Source: Pseudomonas eutrophicaquae (GTDB lineage: Bacteria > Pseudomonadota > Gammaproteobacteria > Pseudomonadales > Pseudomonadaceae). From it: a stretch of 64,000 nucleotides of DNA. How positions within the stretch are numbered: the first letter of the stretch is position 1; every line of letters begins with the position of its first letter. Location of the stretch: positions 62,001 through 126,000 of the forward strand of contig NZ_JAMJEZ010000005.1 of assembly GCF_023544715.1 (NCBI RefSeq). Direction: 5' to 3'. Under the pieces are notes generated by a model. It was not told where the DNA came from, made no database searches, and was given only the letters and a program-made list of their open reading frames with translations. Shown here in pieces: positions 28,407 through 37,119 of this stretch. The position numbers and the translations under genes are program-made.

Positions 28407-29456
28407 ATGAATATCCTGATCATCGGCCCCAGCTGGGTGGGCGACATGGTGATGGCGCAGACGCTGTTCCAGTGCCTGCGCCAACGCCACCCCGATTGCC
28501 AGATCGATGTGCTGGCCCCCGACTGGAGCCGGCCGATCCTTGAACGGATGCCCGAGGTGCGCCGTGCCCTGAGCTTCCCGTTCGGCCACGGCGTGCTGGA
28601 TCTGGCCGGACGCCGGCGCATCGGCCGCTCGCTGGCCGGGCAGTACGATCAGGCGATTCTGCTGCCCAACTCCTTCAAATCCGCGCTGGTGCCGTTCTTT
28701 GCCGGCATCCCGACCCGCACCGGCTGGCGCGGCGAGCTGCGCTACGGACTGCTCAACGACCTCCGCACGCTGGACAAGCAGCGCTATCCGCTGATGATCG
28801 AGCGCTTCATGGCGCTGGCCTACGCGCCGGGCGCCACGCTGCCCCAGCCCTATCCGCGCCCACAATTGCAGATCGACCCGCAGAGCCGCGCTGCGGCGCT
28901 GGCCAAGTTCGGTCTGGAGCAGGACCGCCCGGTGTTGGCGCTGTGCCCGGGTGCCGAGTTCGGCGAGGCCAAGCGCTGGCCTTCCGCGCATTACGCCGCG
29001 GTGGCCGATGCCAAGATCCGCGCTGGCTGGCAGGTGTGGATCTTTGGCTCGAAAAATGATCACCCGGTGGGTGAGGCGATCCGCGAGGAGCTGCTGCCGG
29101 GGATTCAGGAAGAGGTGGTCAATCTGGCCGGCGAAACCAGCCTGGCTGAGGCCATCGATCTGCTGTCCTGCGCCGATGCGGTGCTCAGCAACGACTCCGG
29201 GCTGATGCACGTCGCGGCGGCGCTGAATCGCCCGCTGGTGGCGGTGTACGGTTCGACCTCGCCGCAGTTCACCCCGCCGCTGGCCGAGCAGGTGGAGATC
29301 GTGCGCCTCGGCCTCGACTGCAGCCCGTGCTTTGCCCGTACCTGCCGCTTTGGTCACTACAACTGCCTGCATGACCTGACCCCGCAGCCGGTCCTCGAGG
29401 CCCTGCAGCGCCTGGCGGGTGATCCGCTGGCCGACCCGCTGCCGCAGGTGGACTGA
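28407..29456 (+). CDS. waaF: ADP-heptose:LPS heptosyltransferase II
   Basis: 349 residues, GT9 family. It adds the second L,D-heptose to the LPS inner core on the cytoplasmic face of the inner membrane. Evidence: N-terminal MNILIIGPSWVGDMVMAQTL, central CPGAEFGEAKRWPSAHYA (donor phosphate contact), and SNDSGLMHVAAALNRPLVAVYGSTSP (donor site). It is the first gene of a tightly packed LPS core run of fourteen genes (waaF to waaL) and directly abuts waaC (stop 29454-29456, GTG 29457). Confidence 0.96.
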   Translation: MNILIIGPSWVGDMVMAQTLFQCLRQRHPDCQIDVLAPDWSRPILERMPEVRRALSFPFGHGVLDLAGRRRIGRSLAGQYDQAILLPNSFKSALVPFFAGIPTRTGWRGELRYGLLNDLRTLDKQRYPLMIERFMALAYAPGATLPQPYPRPQLQIDPQSRAAALAKFGLEQDRPVLALCPGAEFGEAKRWPSAHYAAVADAKIRAGWQVWIFGSKNDHPVGEAIREELLPGIQEEVVNLAGETSLAEAIDLLSCADAVLSNDSGLMHVAAALNRPLVAVYGSTSPQFTPPLAEQVEIVRLGLDCSPCFARTCRFGHYNCLHDLTPQPVLEALQRLAGDPLADPLPQVD

Positions 29457-30515
29457 GTGCGCGTCCTCCTGATCAAGACCTCGTCGCTGGGCGATGTCAT
29501 CCACAGCCTGCCGGCACTGACCGATGCGCAGCGCGCGATTCCTGGCATCCGTTTTGACTGGGTGGTGGAGGAGGGCTTTGCCGAGATCCCCAGCTGGCAC
29601 CCGGCGGTGGATACGGTGATTCCGGTGGCGCTGCGCCGCTGGCGCAAGCACCCCTGGCAGGCTTGGCGCAGCGGCGAATGGCAGCGCTTCAAGCAGGCGA
29701 TCAGTGCTCATCGTTATGACCTGGTGCTCGATGCCCAGGGTCTGCTGAAAAGCGCCTTACTGACCCGCTATGCCCGCGGCCCGGTGGTCGGGCTGGATCG
29801 CGCCAGTGCCCGCGAGCCGCTGGCCAGCCGCTTCTATGCCCGTGGCTGTGCGGTGCCCTGGGGCATCCATGCGGTCGAGCGGCTGCGTCAGCTGTTCGCC
29901 CAGGCGCTCGGCTACTGCCCGCCGCCGGAGATGGGCGACTACGCCCTCGAGCGCAGCCGCCTGAGCGGCGCACCGGTCGCTGAGCCGTACCTGCTGCTGC
30001 TGCATGGCACCACCTGGGCGACCAAGCACTGGCCGGAGCGCTACTGGCGCGAGCTGGCCGAGCAGTTGTCTGCCCAGGGCTGGGCGATCCGCCTGCCGTG
30101 GGGCAATGCCGACGAAAAAGCCCGTGCCGAGCGCATTGCCGTAGATCTTGCCCGGGTGACGGTACTGCCCAAACTCAACTTGGCCGGAATCGCCGCCGAG
30201 CTGGCCGGTGCGCGCGCCTGTGTGGCGGTGGATACCGGTCTGGGTCATCTGGCCGCGGCGCTGGATGTGCCGACCCTGTCGCTCTATGGGCCGACCAATC
30301 CGGGCTTTACCGGCGCTTACGGGGGCAGCCAGCGGCATCTGGCCAGTGATTTCCCCTGCGCGCCGTGCCTGAAAAAGACCTGCAGCCATGCCGCGAGTGC
30401 CGAGGAGCGCCAACGCTTTGATCTGGTCACCGAGCAGCCGTTGTGCTTCACCCGTCTGAATCCCGCGCGGGTGGCTGCCGAGCTGGCGACCCTGCTGCCG
30501 TCGAGAATCTGCTGA
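29457..30515 (+). CDS. waaC: ADP-heptose:LPS heptosyltransferase I
   Basis: 352 residues, GT9 family. It adds the first heptose to Kdo2-lipid A. The N-terminus MRVLLIKTSSLGDVIHSLPA is the typical WaaC start, with WVVEEGFAEIPSWHPAVD, LLLHGTTWATKHWPERYW and VDTGLGHLAAALDVPTLSLY (donor site) further on. It starts with GTG immediately after the waaF stop, which suggests coupled translation, and its own stop overlaps the waaG start by one base (TGATG). Confidence 0.96.
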   Translation: MRVLLIKTSSLGDVIHSLPALTDAQRAIPGIRFDWVVEEGFAEIPSWHPAVDTVIPVALRRWRKHPWQAWRSGEWQRFKQAISAHRYDLVLDAQGLLKSALLTRYARGPVVGLDRASAREPLASRFYARGCAVPWGIHAVERLRQLFAQALGYCPPPEMGDYALERSRLSGAPVAEPYLLLLHGTTWATKHWPERYWRELAEQLSAQGWAIRLPWGNADEKARAERIAVDLARVTVLPKLNLAGIAAELAGARACVAVDTGLGHLAAALDVPTLSLYGPTNPGFTGAYGGSQRHLASDFPCAPCLKKTCSHAASAEERQRFDLVTEQPLCFTRLNPARVAAELATLLPSRIC

Positions 30516-31642
30516 TGCAACTGGCCTTTGTGCTCTACAAATACTTCCCTTACGGCGGGCTGCAGCGCGATTTCATGCGCATTGCCCTGGAGTGCCAGCG
30601 CCGCGGCCACGCGATCCGCGTATACACGCCGATCTGGGAGGGGGAGGTGCCGGCCGGCTTTGATGTACGAGTCGCGAACATCCGCGCCTGGGCCAACCAC
30701 CGGCGTAACGAGAAGTTCAGCGCCTGGCTGGCGGCAGATCTGGCCCGCGATCCGGTCGAGCGGGTGGTCGGTTTCAACAAGATGCCGGGCCTGGATGTCT
30801 ACTACGCGGCCGATGGCTGCTTCGAGGACAAGGCGCAGACCCTGCGCAACCCGCTGTACCGCTTCAGTCGGCGCTACAAGCACTTTGCCGAGTACGAGCG
30901 CGCAGTGTTCGCCCCCGAGGCCAAGACCGAGATCCTGATGATCTCCGAAGTGCAGCAGCCGCTGTTTATCCAGCACTACGCCACGCCCCTGGATCGCTTC
31001 CACCTGCTGCCACCGGGGATTGCCGCCGATCGCCGCGCCCCGGCGAATGCCGCCGAGATTCGCGCCGAATTTCGCCGTGAATTTGCGCTGGGGGAGGATG
31101 AGCTGCTGGTGGTGCAGATCGGCTCGGGCTTCAAGACCAAGGGGCTGGATCGCAGCCTCAAGGCGCTGGCCGCGCTGCCGGCCGCGCTGAAGCGGCGCAC
31201 CCGGCTGATTGCCATCGGTCAGGACGATCCCAAGCCGTTCCTTCTGCAGGTCAAGGCGCTGGGGCTGTCCGATCAGGTGCAGATCCTCAAGGGGCGCAGC
31301 GATATTCCGCGTTTTCTGCTCGGTGCGGATCTGCTGATTCATCCGGCCTATAACGAAAACACCGGCACCGTGTTGCTGGAGGCGCTGGTCAGTGGCCTGC
31401 CGGTGCTGGTCAGTGAGGTCTGCGGCTATGCGCACTACATCCGCGAGGCTGACAGTGGCCGGGTGCTGCCGAGCCCCTTCGAGCAGGCGGCCCTCAACCG
31501 TCAGCTGGCAGAGATGCTGGAAGACAAGGCCGCCCGGGCGCGCTGGAGTGTCAACGGTCTGGCCTTTGCCGAGACGGCCGATCTCTACTCCATGCCGCAG
31601 AAGGCCGCCGATGTGATCCTTGCGGAGCGCCCATGCAGCTGA
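30515..31642 (+). CDS. waaG: LPS core glycosyltransferase I WaaG
   Basis: 375 residues, GT4 family with GT-B fold. WaaG adds the first outer-core sugar to HepII (glucose in E. coli, galactosamine in P. aeruginosa). The N-terminus MQLAFVLYKYFPYGGLQRDF is diagnostic. VVGFNKMPGLDVYYAADGCF is the acceptor-side block, and the C-terminal domain holds HPAYNENTGTVLLEALVSG with the EX7E nucleotide-sugar motif. The start overlaps the waaC stop; the 3' end overlaps waaP by 10 bases. Confidence 0.95.
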   Translation: MQLAFVLYKYFPYGGLQRDFMRIALECQRRGHAIRVYTPIWEGEVPAGFDVRVANIRAWANHRRNEKFSAWLAADLARDPVERVVGFNKMPGLDVYYAADGCFEDKAQTLRNPLYRFSRRYKHFAEYERAVFAPEAKTEILMISEVQQPLFIQHYATPLDRFHLLPPGIAADRRAPANAAEIRAEFRREFALGEDELLVVQIGSGFKTKGLDRSLKALAALPAALKRRTRLIAIGQDDPKPFLLQVKALGLSDQVQILKGRSDIPRFLLGADLLIHPAYNENTGTVLLEALVSGLPVLVSEVCGYAHYIREADSGRVLPSPFEQAALNRQLAEMLEDKAARARWSVNGLAFAETADLYSMPQKAADVILAERPCS

Positions 31643-32448
31643 TCCTTGCTGAACCCTTCAAGAGCCTCTGGCAGGGCCGCGATGCCTTTGCCGAGGTCGA
31701 GCAGCTCGACGGCCAGGTGTACCGCGCGCTGGAAGGGCGCCGCACCTTACGCACCGAAGTGGCCGGGCGCGGCTACTTTGTGAAGATTCACCGCGGCATC
31801 GGCTGGGGTGAGATCGTCAAGAATTGGCTGACCTTCAAGGCGCCGGTGCTGGGCGCCGGGCAGGAGTGGACGGCGATCCAGCGCCTGACCGAGGCCGGGG
31901 TGCCGACCATGACCGCGGTGGCCTTCGGGGCGCGTGGCGCCAATCCGGCCCGCCAGCATTCCTTCATCATCACCGAGGAGCTGGCGCCGACCGTCAGCCT
32001 TGAGGACTTCAGCCGCGACTGGCGCGAGCAGTCGCCGGCGCCGCGCCTCAAGCGGGCGCTGATCCGCCGGGTCGCAGAGATGACCGGTGCCATGCACCGC
32101 GCCGGGGTCAATCACCGCGACTGCTACATCTGCCATTTCCTGCTGCACACCGATCAGCCGGTGAGTGCCGAGACCCTGCGCCTCTCGCTGATCGATCTGC
32201 ACCGCGCCCAGACCCGCGCGCAGGTACCGCGCCGCTGGCGGAACAAGGATCTGGCCGGGCTGTATTTCTCCGCGTTGGACATTGGCCTGACCCGCCGCGA
32301 TGTGCTGCGCTTTCTGCGCAGCTACTTCCAGCGCCCGCTGCGCGAGATTCTCCGCGAGGAAGCGCCACTGCTGGCCTGGCTGCAGGCCCGCGCCCAGCGC
32401 CTGCAGGCGCGCTACCAGCGTAAATATGCGCCGGGAGCCGGTGCGTGA
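31633..32448 (+). CDS. waaP: LPS core heptose(I) kinase WaaP
   Basis: 271 residues. WaaP is a soluble eukaryotic-kinase-like enzyme that phosphorylates HepI, a step essential in P. aeruginosa. YFVKIHRGIGWGE carries the ATP Lys, RQHSFIITEEL the hinge, AGVNHRDCYICHFLL the catalytic loop (HRD) and LSLIDLHRAQ the metal-binding Asp (DFG equivalent, DLH). It overlaps waaG by 10 bases and the next kinase gene by GTGA, so expression is closely coupled. Confidence 0.95.
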   Translation: MQLILAEPFKSLWQGRDAFAEVEQLDGQVYRALEGRRTLRTEVAGRGYFVKIHRGIGWGEIVKNWLTFKAPVLGAGQEWTAIQRLTEAGVPTMTAVAFGARGANPARQHSFIITEELAPTVSLEDFSRDWREQSPAPRLKRALIRRVAEMTGAMHRAGVNHRDCYICHFLLHTDQPVSAETLRLSLIDLHRAQTRAQVPRRWRNKDLAGLYFSALDIGLTRRDVLRFLRSYFQRPLREILREEAPLLAWLQARAQRLQARYQRKYAPGAGA

Positions 32449-33197
32449 GCCGCTGGCAGCTGGCCCCGGCATTGCCGGTCGCGGCCCGCGAGGCGTTTGC
32501 TGATTTGACGCAGGTGTTTGCCCTGGAGGGTGAGCGGGTGGCCAGCGATCAGGTGTCCGAGGTACTGCGGGTGCGGGTCGCGGGGCTGGAGTACTACGTC
32601 AAGCGCTACTGGGCGGCTGGCAAGGGCCTGCGCCGCTGGCTGGGCACGCCGCGCATCCAGGCCGAGTGGCGCAATCTGCAGCGCTTTGCGCGCTGGGGAA
32701 TTGCCAGTGCGCCGATTGCCGCCTGCGGCCTTGAGCGGCGCCGTGGCCTGTTCGTGCGTGGGGCGATGATCACCTGCGCGCTGGTCGGCACCCGCGATCT
32801 GGCAGCGATGGCCAGCCTGGCGGTGCCGTCCCGGCGCGATCCACGCCTCAAGGACCCGCGCTGGGTGCATGGAGTCAGTGCGCAGATCGCCCGCGCCACC
32901 CGCTGCCTGCACGATCACCACTTCACCCATAACGATCTCAAGTGGCGCAACCTTTTGGTTGATGAGGCCGGCAAGGTCTATCTGATCGACTGCCCGTCCG
33001 GCAGCTTCTGGTGGGGGCCGCTGCTGCAGCGGCGCATCGTCAAGGATCTGGCCTGCCTGGATAAGGTGGGTAAATACGTGCTGAGCCGCAGCCAGCGCCT
33101 GCGCTTTTACCTGCAGTATCGTGAGCGTTCGCGGCTGCTGGCGGCAGACAAGCGCTGCATCCGCCAGATCGTCGGTTATTTCGAGGGGCGCGAGTGA
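32445..33197 (+). CDS. wapP: LPS core kinase, WapP-like (Kdo/WaaP kinase family)
   Basis: 250 residues. The kinase fold is recognised from VRVAGLEYYVKRYW (ATP Lys), a catalytic loop DHHFTHNDLKWRNLLVDE (Asp and Asn in HND...N spacing) and LIDCPSGSF as the metal-binding segment. In P. aeruginosa the gene in this place is wapP, thought to phosphorylate a core heptose. Start and stop overlap both neighbours as GTGA. The symbol rests on position and family, not on a direct comparison. Confidence 0.75.
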   Translation: MSRWQLAPALPVAAREAFADLTQVFALEGERVASDQVSEVLRVRVAGLEYYVKRYWAAGKGLRRWLGTPRIQAEWRNLQRFARWGIASAPIAACGLERRRGLFVRGAMITCALVGTRDLAAMASLAVPSRRDPRLKDPRWVHGVSAQIARATRCLHDHHFTHNDLKWRNLLVDEAGKVYLIDCPSGSFWWGPLLQRRIVKDLACLDKVGKYVLSRSQRLRFYLQYRERSRLLAADKRCIRQIVGYFEGRE

Positions 33198-33913
33198 GCG
33201 ACTTTATCGAGCCGCTGGCGCGCCTGAGTCTCGAGGCGCAGGGGCTGACCGACTTTGCCGCGCTGTGGCCCGAGGCTCCGGCCGGTGGCGAGCTATCGCA
33301 GCTGCTCTTTGGCGAAGGCAGCACCTATTACCTACTGCGCCGTAGCGGGCCGCAGCCACGGCGGCTATGGCCACTGCGGGGCGCGGCGTTGCTCGGCCGC
33401 GAGCGGCGGCAGACCCAGCGGGCGCTGGCGCGGCAGGTGCCGGTGCTGCCGGTGCTGCTGCACGCCGAGCGGCAGGTGGGCTCGGTGCGGTGTGCCGTCC
33501 TGCTGCTGCAGGTGCCTGAGGGGCTGCGCCCGCTCAGCGACTGGCTGGCCGAGTGGGCCAGCCTTGAGCCGCGTCGCCAGCATGCTCTGCTGCGTGCCTG
33601 TGGCGAGGCGCTGCGCAGCCTGCACGCGGCGCGTCTGCGTCATGCGGCGCTGAGTCCGGCTACGCTGTTGCTACGCGCTGAGGGTGCACGTTTTGAGGCG
33701 TTTCTCTGCCATCTGCAGCACAGCCGGGCGCTGTGGCGGGGGCGGCGTGATCGTCTGCGTGATCTGCAAGCCCTGCAGCAGCACAGCGCGCCCTGCTGGG
33801 GCGCACGCGAATGGCAGCACCTGCTGGGCTGCTATCTGGATGAATTCGAGCGCCTGGACCGCTGGTTGCAAGCACTCGGCTGGACGCTGGCGGACACGGG
33901 AGCGCGAGGGTGA
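33194..33913 (+). CDS. Degenerate kinase-fold protein of the LPS core operon (possible pseudokinase)
   Basis: 239 residues. Placed between two LPS kinases and about the same length as a WaaP-family protein. Where the others have HRD or HND, this one reads ARLRHAALSPATLLL, so the catalytic Asp is replaced by Ala. No clear ID(L/C/A) metal site follows, and the AT-binding Lys is not obvious. It may be a non-catalytic partner that regulates or scaffolds the other kinases. P. aeruginosa has a gene at the same position (PA5007 from memory) annotated as a kinase-like protein. Codon use is normal and both ends overlap neighbours by GTGA, so it is maintained, not decayed. Confidence 0.65.
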   Translation: MSDFIEPLARLSLEAQGLTDFAALWPEAPAGGELSQLLFGEGSTYYLLRRSGPQPRRLWPLRGAALLGRERRQTQRALARQVPVLPVLLHAERQVGSVRCAVLLLQVPEGLRPLSDWLAEWASLEPRRQHALLRACGEALRSLHAARLRHAALSPATLLLRAEGARFEAFLCHLQHSRALWRGRRDRLRDLQALQQHSAPCWGAREWQHLLGCYLDEFERLDRWLQALGWTLADTGARG

Positions 33914-35352
33914 AACTGCACGAACTCAAGAGCGCCGGCCGCAGTCCGGCTCTGCCGCTGGCGATTGAACTGCCCGGCGGCACCCTGCGCCTGCACAGCC
34001 TGCTGCGCGTGCTGCCCGGCCAGCGCTACGTTGGCGCCGCGGACTGGCAAGGCCGCCGGGTGCTGGCCAAGCTGCTGGTCGGCGGCAAGGCGGCTCGTGA
34101 GTTTGCGCGCGAGACTGCCGGCGCCCGCCTGCTCGCCGAGCAGTGTCTGGATAGCCCGGCCCTGCTGGCCTCCGGGCTGAGCGAGGAGGGCGGCTGGTTG
34201 CTGTTCGAATTTCTCGACGCGGCCGAGAGCCTGGGCAGTGCCTGGCAGGCCTTGGCCGCGGCGCCGGCGGCGGCCCCTGAGCGCCGCGTACTGCTGGGCC
34301 GTGCGCTGCAGGCCATCGGCCAGCTGCATGCGGTCGGTCTCTGGCAGGATGATCTGCATCTCGACAACCTGCTGCGCCAGGGCGAGCAGCTGTACCTGAT
34401 CGATGCCGGCAGCATTCGCACCGCGACACCCGGTCAGCCGCTGGCGCGTGCGCAGGCGCTGGAGAATCTGGCGGTGTTCTTCGCCCAGTTGCCGGCGGAG
34501 TTTGAGGCGCTGATCGAGCCGCTGCTGGCCGACTACCGGCGCGGCAATCCGCACGGCGGCGCGCTATCTGCCGCGGATTTACGCGCACCGATCGCCCGGA
34601 TGCGCCGCTGGCGCCTCAAGGATTATCTGAAAAAGCTCGGCCGCGACTGCACGTTGTTTGCCGCCCAGCACGACGCCTGCGGGCTGCGCGTGATGCGCCG
34701 CGAGGAGGCGCCACTGCTGGCGCCGCTGCTGGCCGACCCTGATGCCGCCATCGCGGCCGGGCAATCGCTCAAGCTGGGCGGCAGTGCCACCGTGGCGCGT
34801 ATCGAGCAGGATGGCCGGCTGCTGGTGATCAAGCGCTATAACCTCAAGAACACCCTGCACTGGCTCAAGCGCTGCTGGCGGCCGAGCCGCGCCTGGCACA
34901 GCTGGGTGGAGGGCAATCGGCTGGCCTTTCTCGGCATTGCCACGCCAAAACCGCTGGCGGTGCGTGAGGAGCGTCGCTTCGGTCTGCGCGGCCGCGCCTG
35001 GCTGATTACCGAGCATGCCGGCACAGAGGATATACTCACCCGCTTTGCCGCCTACCGGCAGGGCACGCCGCCTGAGGCCGAGCTGCTGGCGCTGGAGCAA
35101 CTGTTTGCCGCGCTGCAGCGCGAGCGCATCAGCCATGGTGACCTCAAGGGCACCAACTTGCTCTGGCAGGATGGCCAGTGGGCACTGATCGATCTGGATG
35201 CCCTGCGTGCGCACCGCTGCCCGCGCCGCTTTGCCCGGGCGCATGCCCGTGACCGGGCCCGTTTTCTGCGCAACTGGCCAGCCGACTCGCCGCTGTACCG
35301 GTTGCTCGATCAACGCTTACCGCAGGTGCCCGGCACCTGCCCGAAACGATAG
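33910..35352 (+). CDS. Tandem (two-domain) LPS core kinase
   Basis: 480 residues with two kinase-like halves. The N-terminal half has LWQDDLHLDNLL and LYLIDAGSI (catalytic loop and metal site), and the C-terminal half has ISHGDLKGTNLLW and WALIDLDAL. Each half also has an upstream Lys in an ATP-site strand (RRVLAKLLVGG and GRLLVIKRYNLKN). It fits the protein I recall as PA5006, implicated in phosphorylation of core heptose. Two active sites in one chain suggest either two targets or a regulatory half. The GTG start overlaps the previous stop, and wapO starts 12 bases after its end. Confidence 0.72.
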   Translation: MKLHELKSAGRSPALPLAIELPGGTLRLHSLLRVLPGQRYVGAADWQGRRVLAKLLVGGKAAREFARETAGARLLAEQCLDSPALLASGLSEEGGWLLFEFLDAAESLGSAWQALAAAPAAAPERRVLLGRALQAIGQLHAVGLWQDDLHLDNLLRQGEQLYLIDAGSIRTATPGQPLARAQALENLAVFFAQLPAEFEALIEPLLADYRRGNPHGGALSAADLRAPIARMRRWRLKDYLKKLGRDCTLFAAQHDACGLRVMRREEAPLLAPLLADPDAAIAAGQSLKLGGSATVARIEQDGRLLVIKRYNLKNTLHWLKRCWRPSRAWHSWVEGNRLAFLGIATPKPLAVREERRFGLRGRAWLITEHAGTEDILTRFAAYRQGTPPEAELLALEQLFAALQRERISHGDLKGTNLLWQDGQWALIDLDALRAHRCPRRFARAHARDRARFLRNWPADSPLYRLLDQRLPQVPGTCPKR

Positions 35353-35364
35353 AGGGACTCTCCT

Positions 35365-37119
35365 GTGGCACTGACCGTACTCGGCCTTTCCGGCGCCCTC
35401 AGCCATGATCCGTCGGCGGCGCTGTACATCGACGGCAAGCTGATCGCCGCCGTCGAAGAAGAGCGCTTCGTGCGCGACAAGCACGCCAAGAACCGCATGC
35501 CCTACGAGTCGGCCAAGTTCTGCCTGGAGCAGGCCGGTATCAAGCCGAGTGATGTGGATGTGGTGGCGATTCCCTTTGCGCCGATCAGCATCTTCGACAA
35601 GGCGCGCTGGCACTACGCCAAGCGCTACGCCTACGCACCGGATCGTGCGCTGGATGCCATCCTGTTCGGCAACCGCCGCTACTACCGCTACAAGAAGCGC
35701 ATCCAGTGGTGCCTGCAGCAGCTCGGTTTCGACCTGAAGAAGGTCAAGATCGAGCCGGTCGAACACCACCTGGCGCACGCCTCCAGCGCCTACCACTGCT
35801 CCGGCTTCAGCGAGAAGACCGCGATCATGGGCATCGACGGCAAGGGCGAGTACGCCACCACCTTCTTCGGCTGGGGCGAGAACGGCAAGATCCACAAGAT
35901 CAAGGAGTTCTACGACCCGGATTCGCTCGGTGGCCTGTACGGTGCAATCACCGAATTCCTCGGCTTCGAGATGCTCGATGGCGAGTTCAAGGTGATGGGC
36001 ATGGCGCCCTACGGCGACGCCGCCAAGTACGACTTCTCGCGCCTGGCGAAATTCGAGAACGGCGAGCTGACCATCAACACCGACTACGCCAACGTCATCG
36101 GCTTCCGCCGCTACAAGGAAAACGGCAAGGGCTACTACTTCTCGCCCAAGCTGATCGAGTGGCTGGGCCCCAAGCGCGAAGGCGACATCGCCGACGACCC
36201 GTACATCCACTACGCCGCCGCCATGCAGGCGCTGTTCGAGAAGCTGGTGCTGGAGATGATGGACTACTACCTGGGCGACATCATCAAGCAGACCGGCAAG
36301 ATCGCCTTCGCCGGCGGCTGCGCGCTGAACGTCAAGCTCAACCAGAAGATCATCGCCCGTGACGAAGTGAAAGAGCTGTTCGTCCAGCCGGCGGCCGGTG
36401 ATGCCGGCACTGCGGTGGGCGCCGCCGCCTACGTGTCGGTGGCCCGCGGCGTGCCGGTGGAGAAGATGGAACACGTCTACCTCGGCCCGGCCTACTCCAA
36501 CGAGGACGTGATCGCCGCCTGCGCCCGTCATCCCAACGCGCCGAAGTGGCAGCGCATCGACAACACGGCCCGGCGCATCGCCAAGATCATGGCCGATGGC
36601 AACCCGGTGGCCTGGTTCCAGGGCCGCATGGAGTTCGGCCCGCGCGCCCTGGGTGGTCGCTCGATCATCGGCTGCCCGAGCGTGCCGGGCGTCGCCGACC
36701 GCATCAACGAGCAGATCAAGTTCCGCGAGCGCTGGCGGCCGTTCTGCCCGTCGATGCTCGATACCGTGGCGCCGCAGATGCTCAAGGTCGATCACCCGAG
36801 CCCGTTCATGACCTTCACCTTCGAAGTGAATGAAGAGTGGAAGACCCGCGTGCCGGAAGTGGTCCACGAGGACGGCACCTCGCGCGCCCAGGTGCTGGAG
36901 CGCCGGCACAACCCGCGCTGGTACGAGCTGATGCTGGAGCTGGAGAAGCTCACCGGCAATGGCGTGTCGCTGAACACCTCGCTGAACCGCCGCGGTGAGC
37001 CGATGGTCTGCTCGCCCACCGACGCGCTGAACATGTTCTATGGCTCAGATCTGCGCTACCTGATCATGGAAGACGTGCTGGTGGTGAAGGACGGGATGGA
37101 CTGGTATGACGCCGTCTGA
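35365..37119 (+). CDS. wapO: LPS core O-carbamoyltransferase
   Basis: 584 residues, NodU/CmcH carbamoyltransferase family. These enzymes use carbamoyl phosphate and ATP; here the likely target is the heptose of the LPS core, since P. aeruginosa core carries a 7-O-carbamoyl group on HepII. The N-terminal Kae1-like domain starts LGLSGALSHDPSAAL and contains EHHLAHASSAYH (metal-binding His). The C-terminal YrdC-like region holds WFQGRMEFGPRALGGRSI. The start is GTG, with AGAGGGA upstream. It overlaps the next glycosyltransferase by 14 bases. Confidence 0.88.
   Translation: MALTVLGLSGALSHDPSAALYIDGKLIAAVEEERFVRDKHAKNRMPYESAKFCLEQAGIKPSDVDVVAIPFAPISIFDKARWHYAKRYAYAPDRALDAILFGNRRYYRYKKRIQWCLQQLGFDLKKVKIEPVEHHLAHASSAYHCSGFSEKTAIMGIDGKGEYATTFFGWGENGKIHKIKEFYDPDSLGGLYGAITEFLGFEMLDGEFKVMGMAPYGDAAKYDFSRLAKFENGELTINTDYANVIGFRRYKENGKGYYFSPKLIEWLGPKREGDIADDPYIHYAAAMQALFEKLVLEMMDYYLGDIIKQTGKIAFAGGCALNVKLNQKIIARDEVKELFVQPAAGDAGTAVGAAAYVSVARGVPVEKMEHVYLGPAYSNEDVIAACARHPNAPKWQRIDNTARRIAKIMADGNPVAWFQGRMEFGPRALGGRSIIGCPSVPGVADRINEQIKFRERWRPFCPSMLDTVAPQMLKVDHPSPFMTFTFEVNEEWKTRVPEVVHEDGTSRAQVLERRHNPRWYELMLELEKLTGNGVSLNTSLNRRGEPMVCSPTDALNMFYGSDLRYLIMEDVLVVKDGMDWYDAV

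Noticed and set aside
26339-28621. A 760-codon open frame on the minus strand across glnE, ilvE and waaF
   Set aside because: It crosses three well-supported genes and lacks any family feature.
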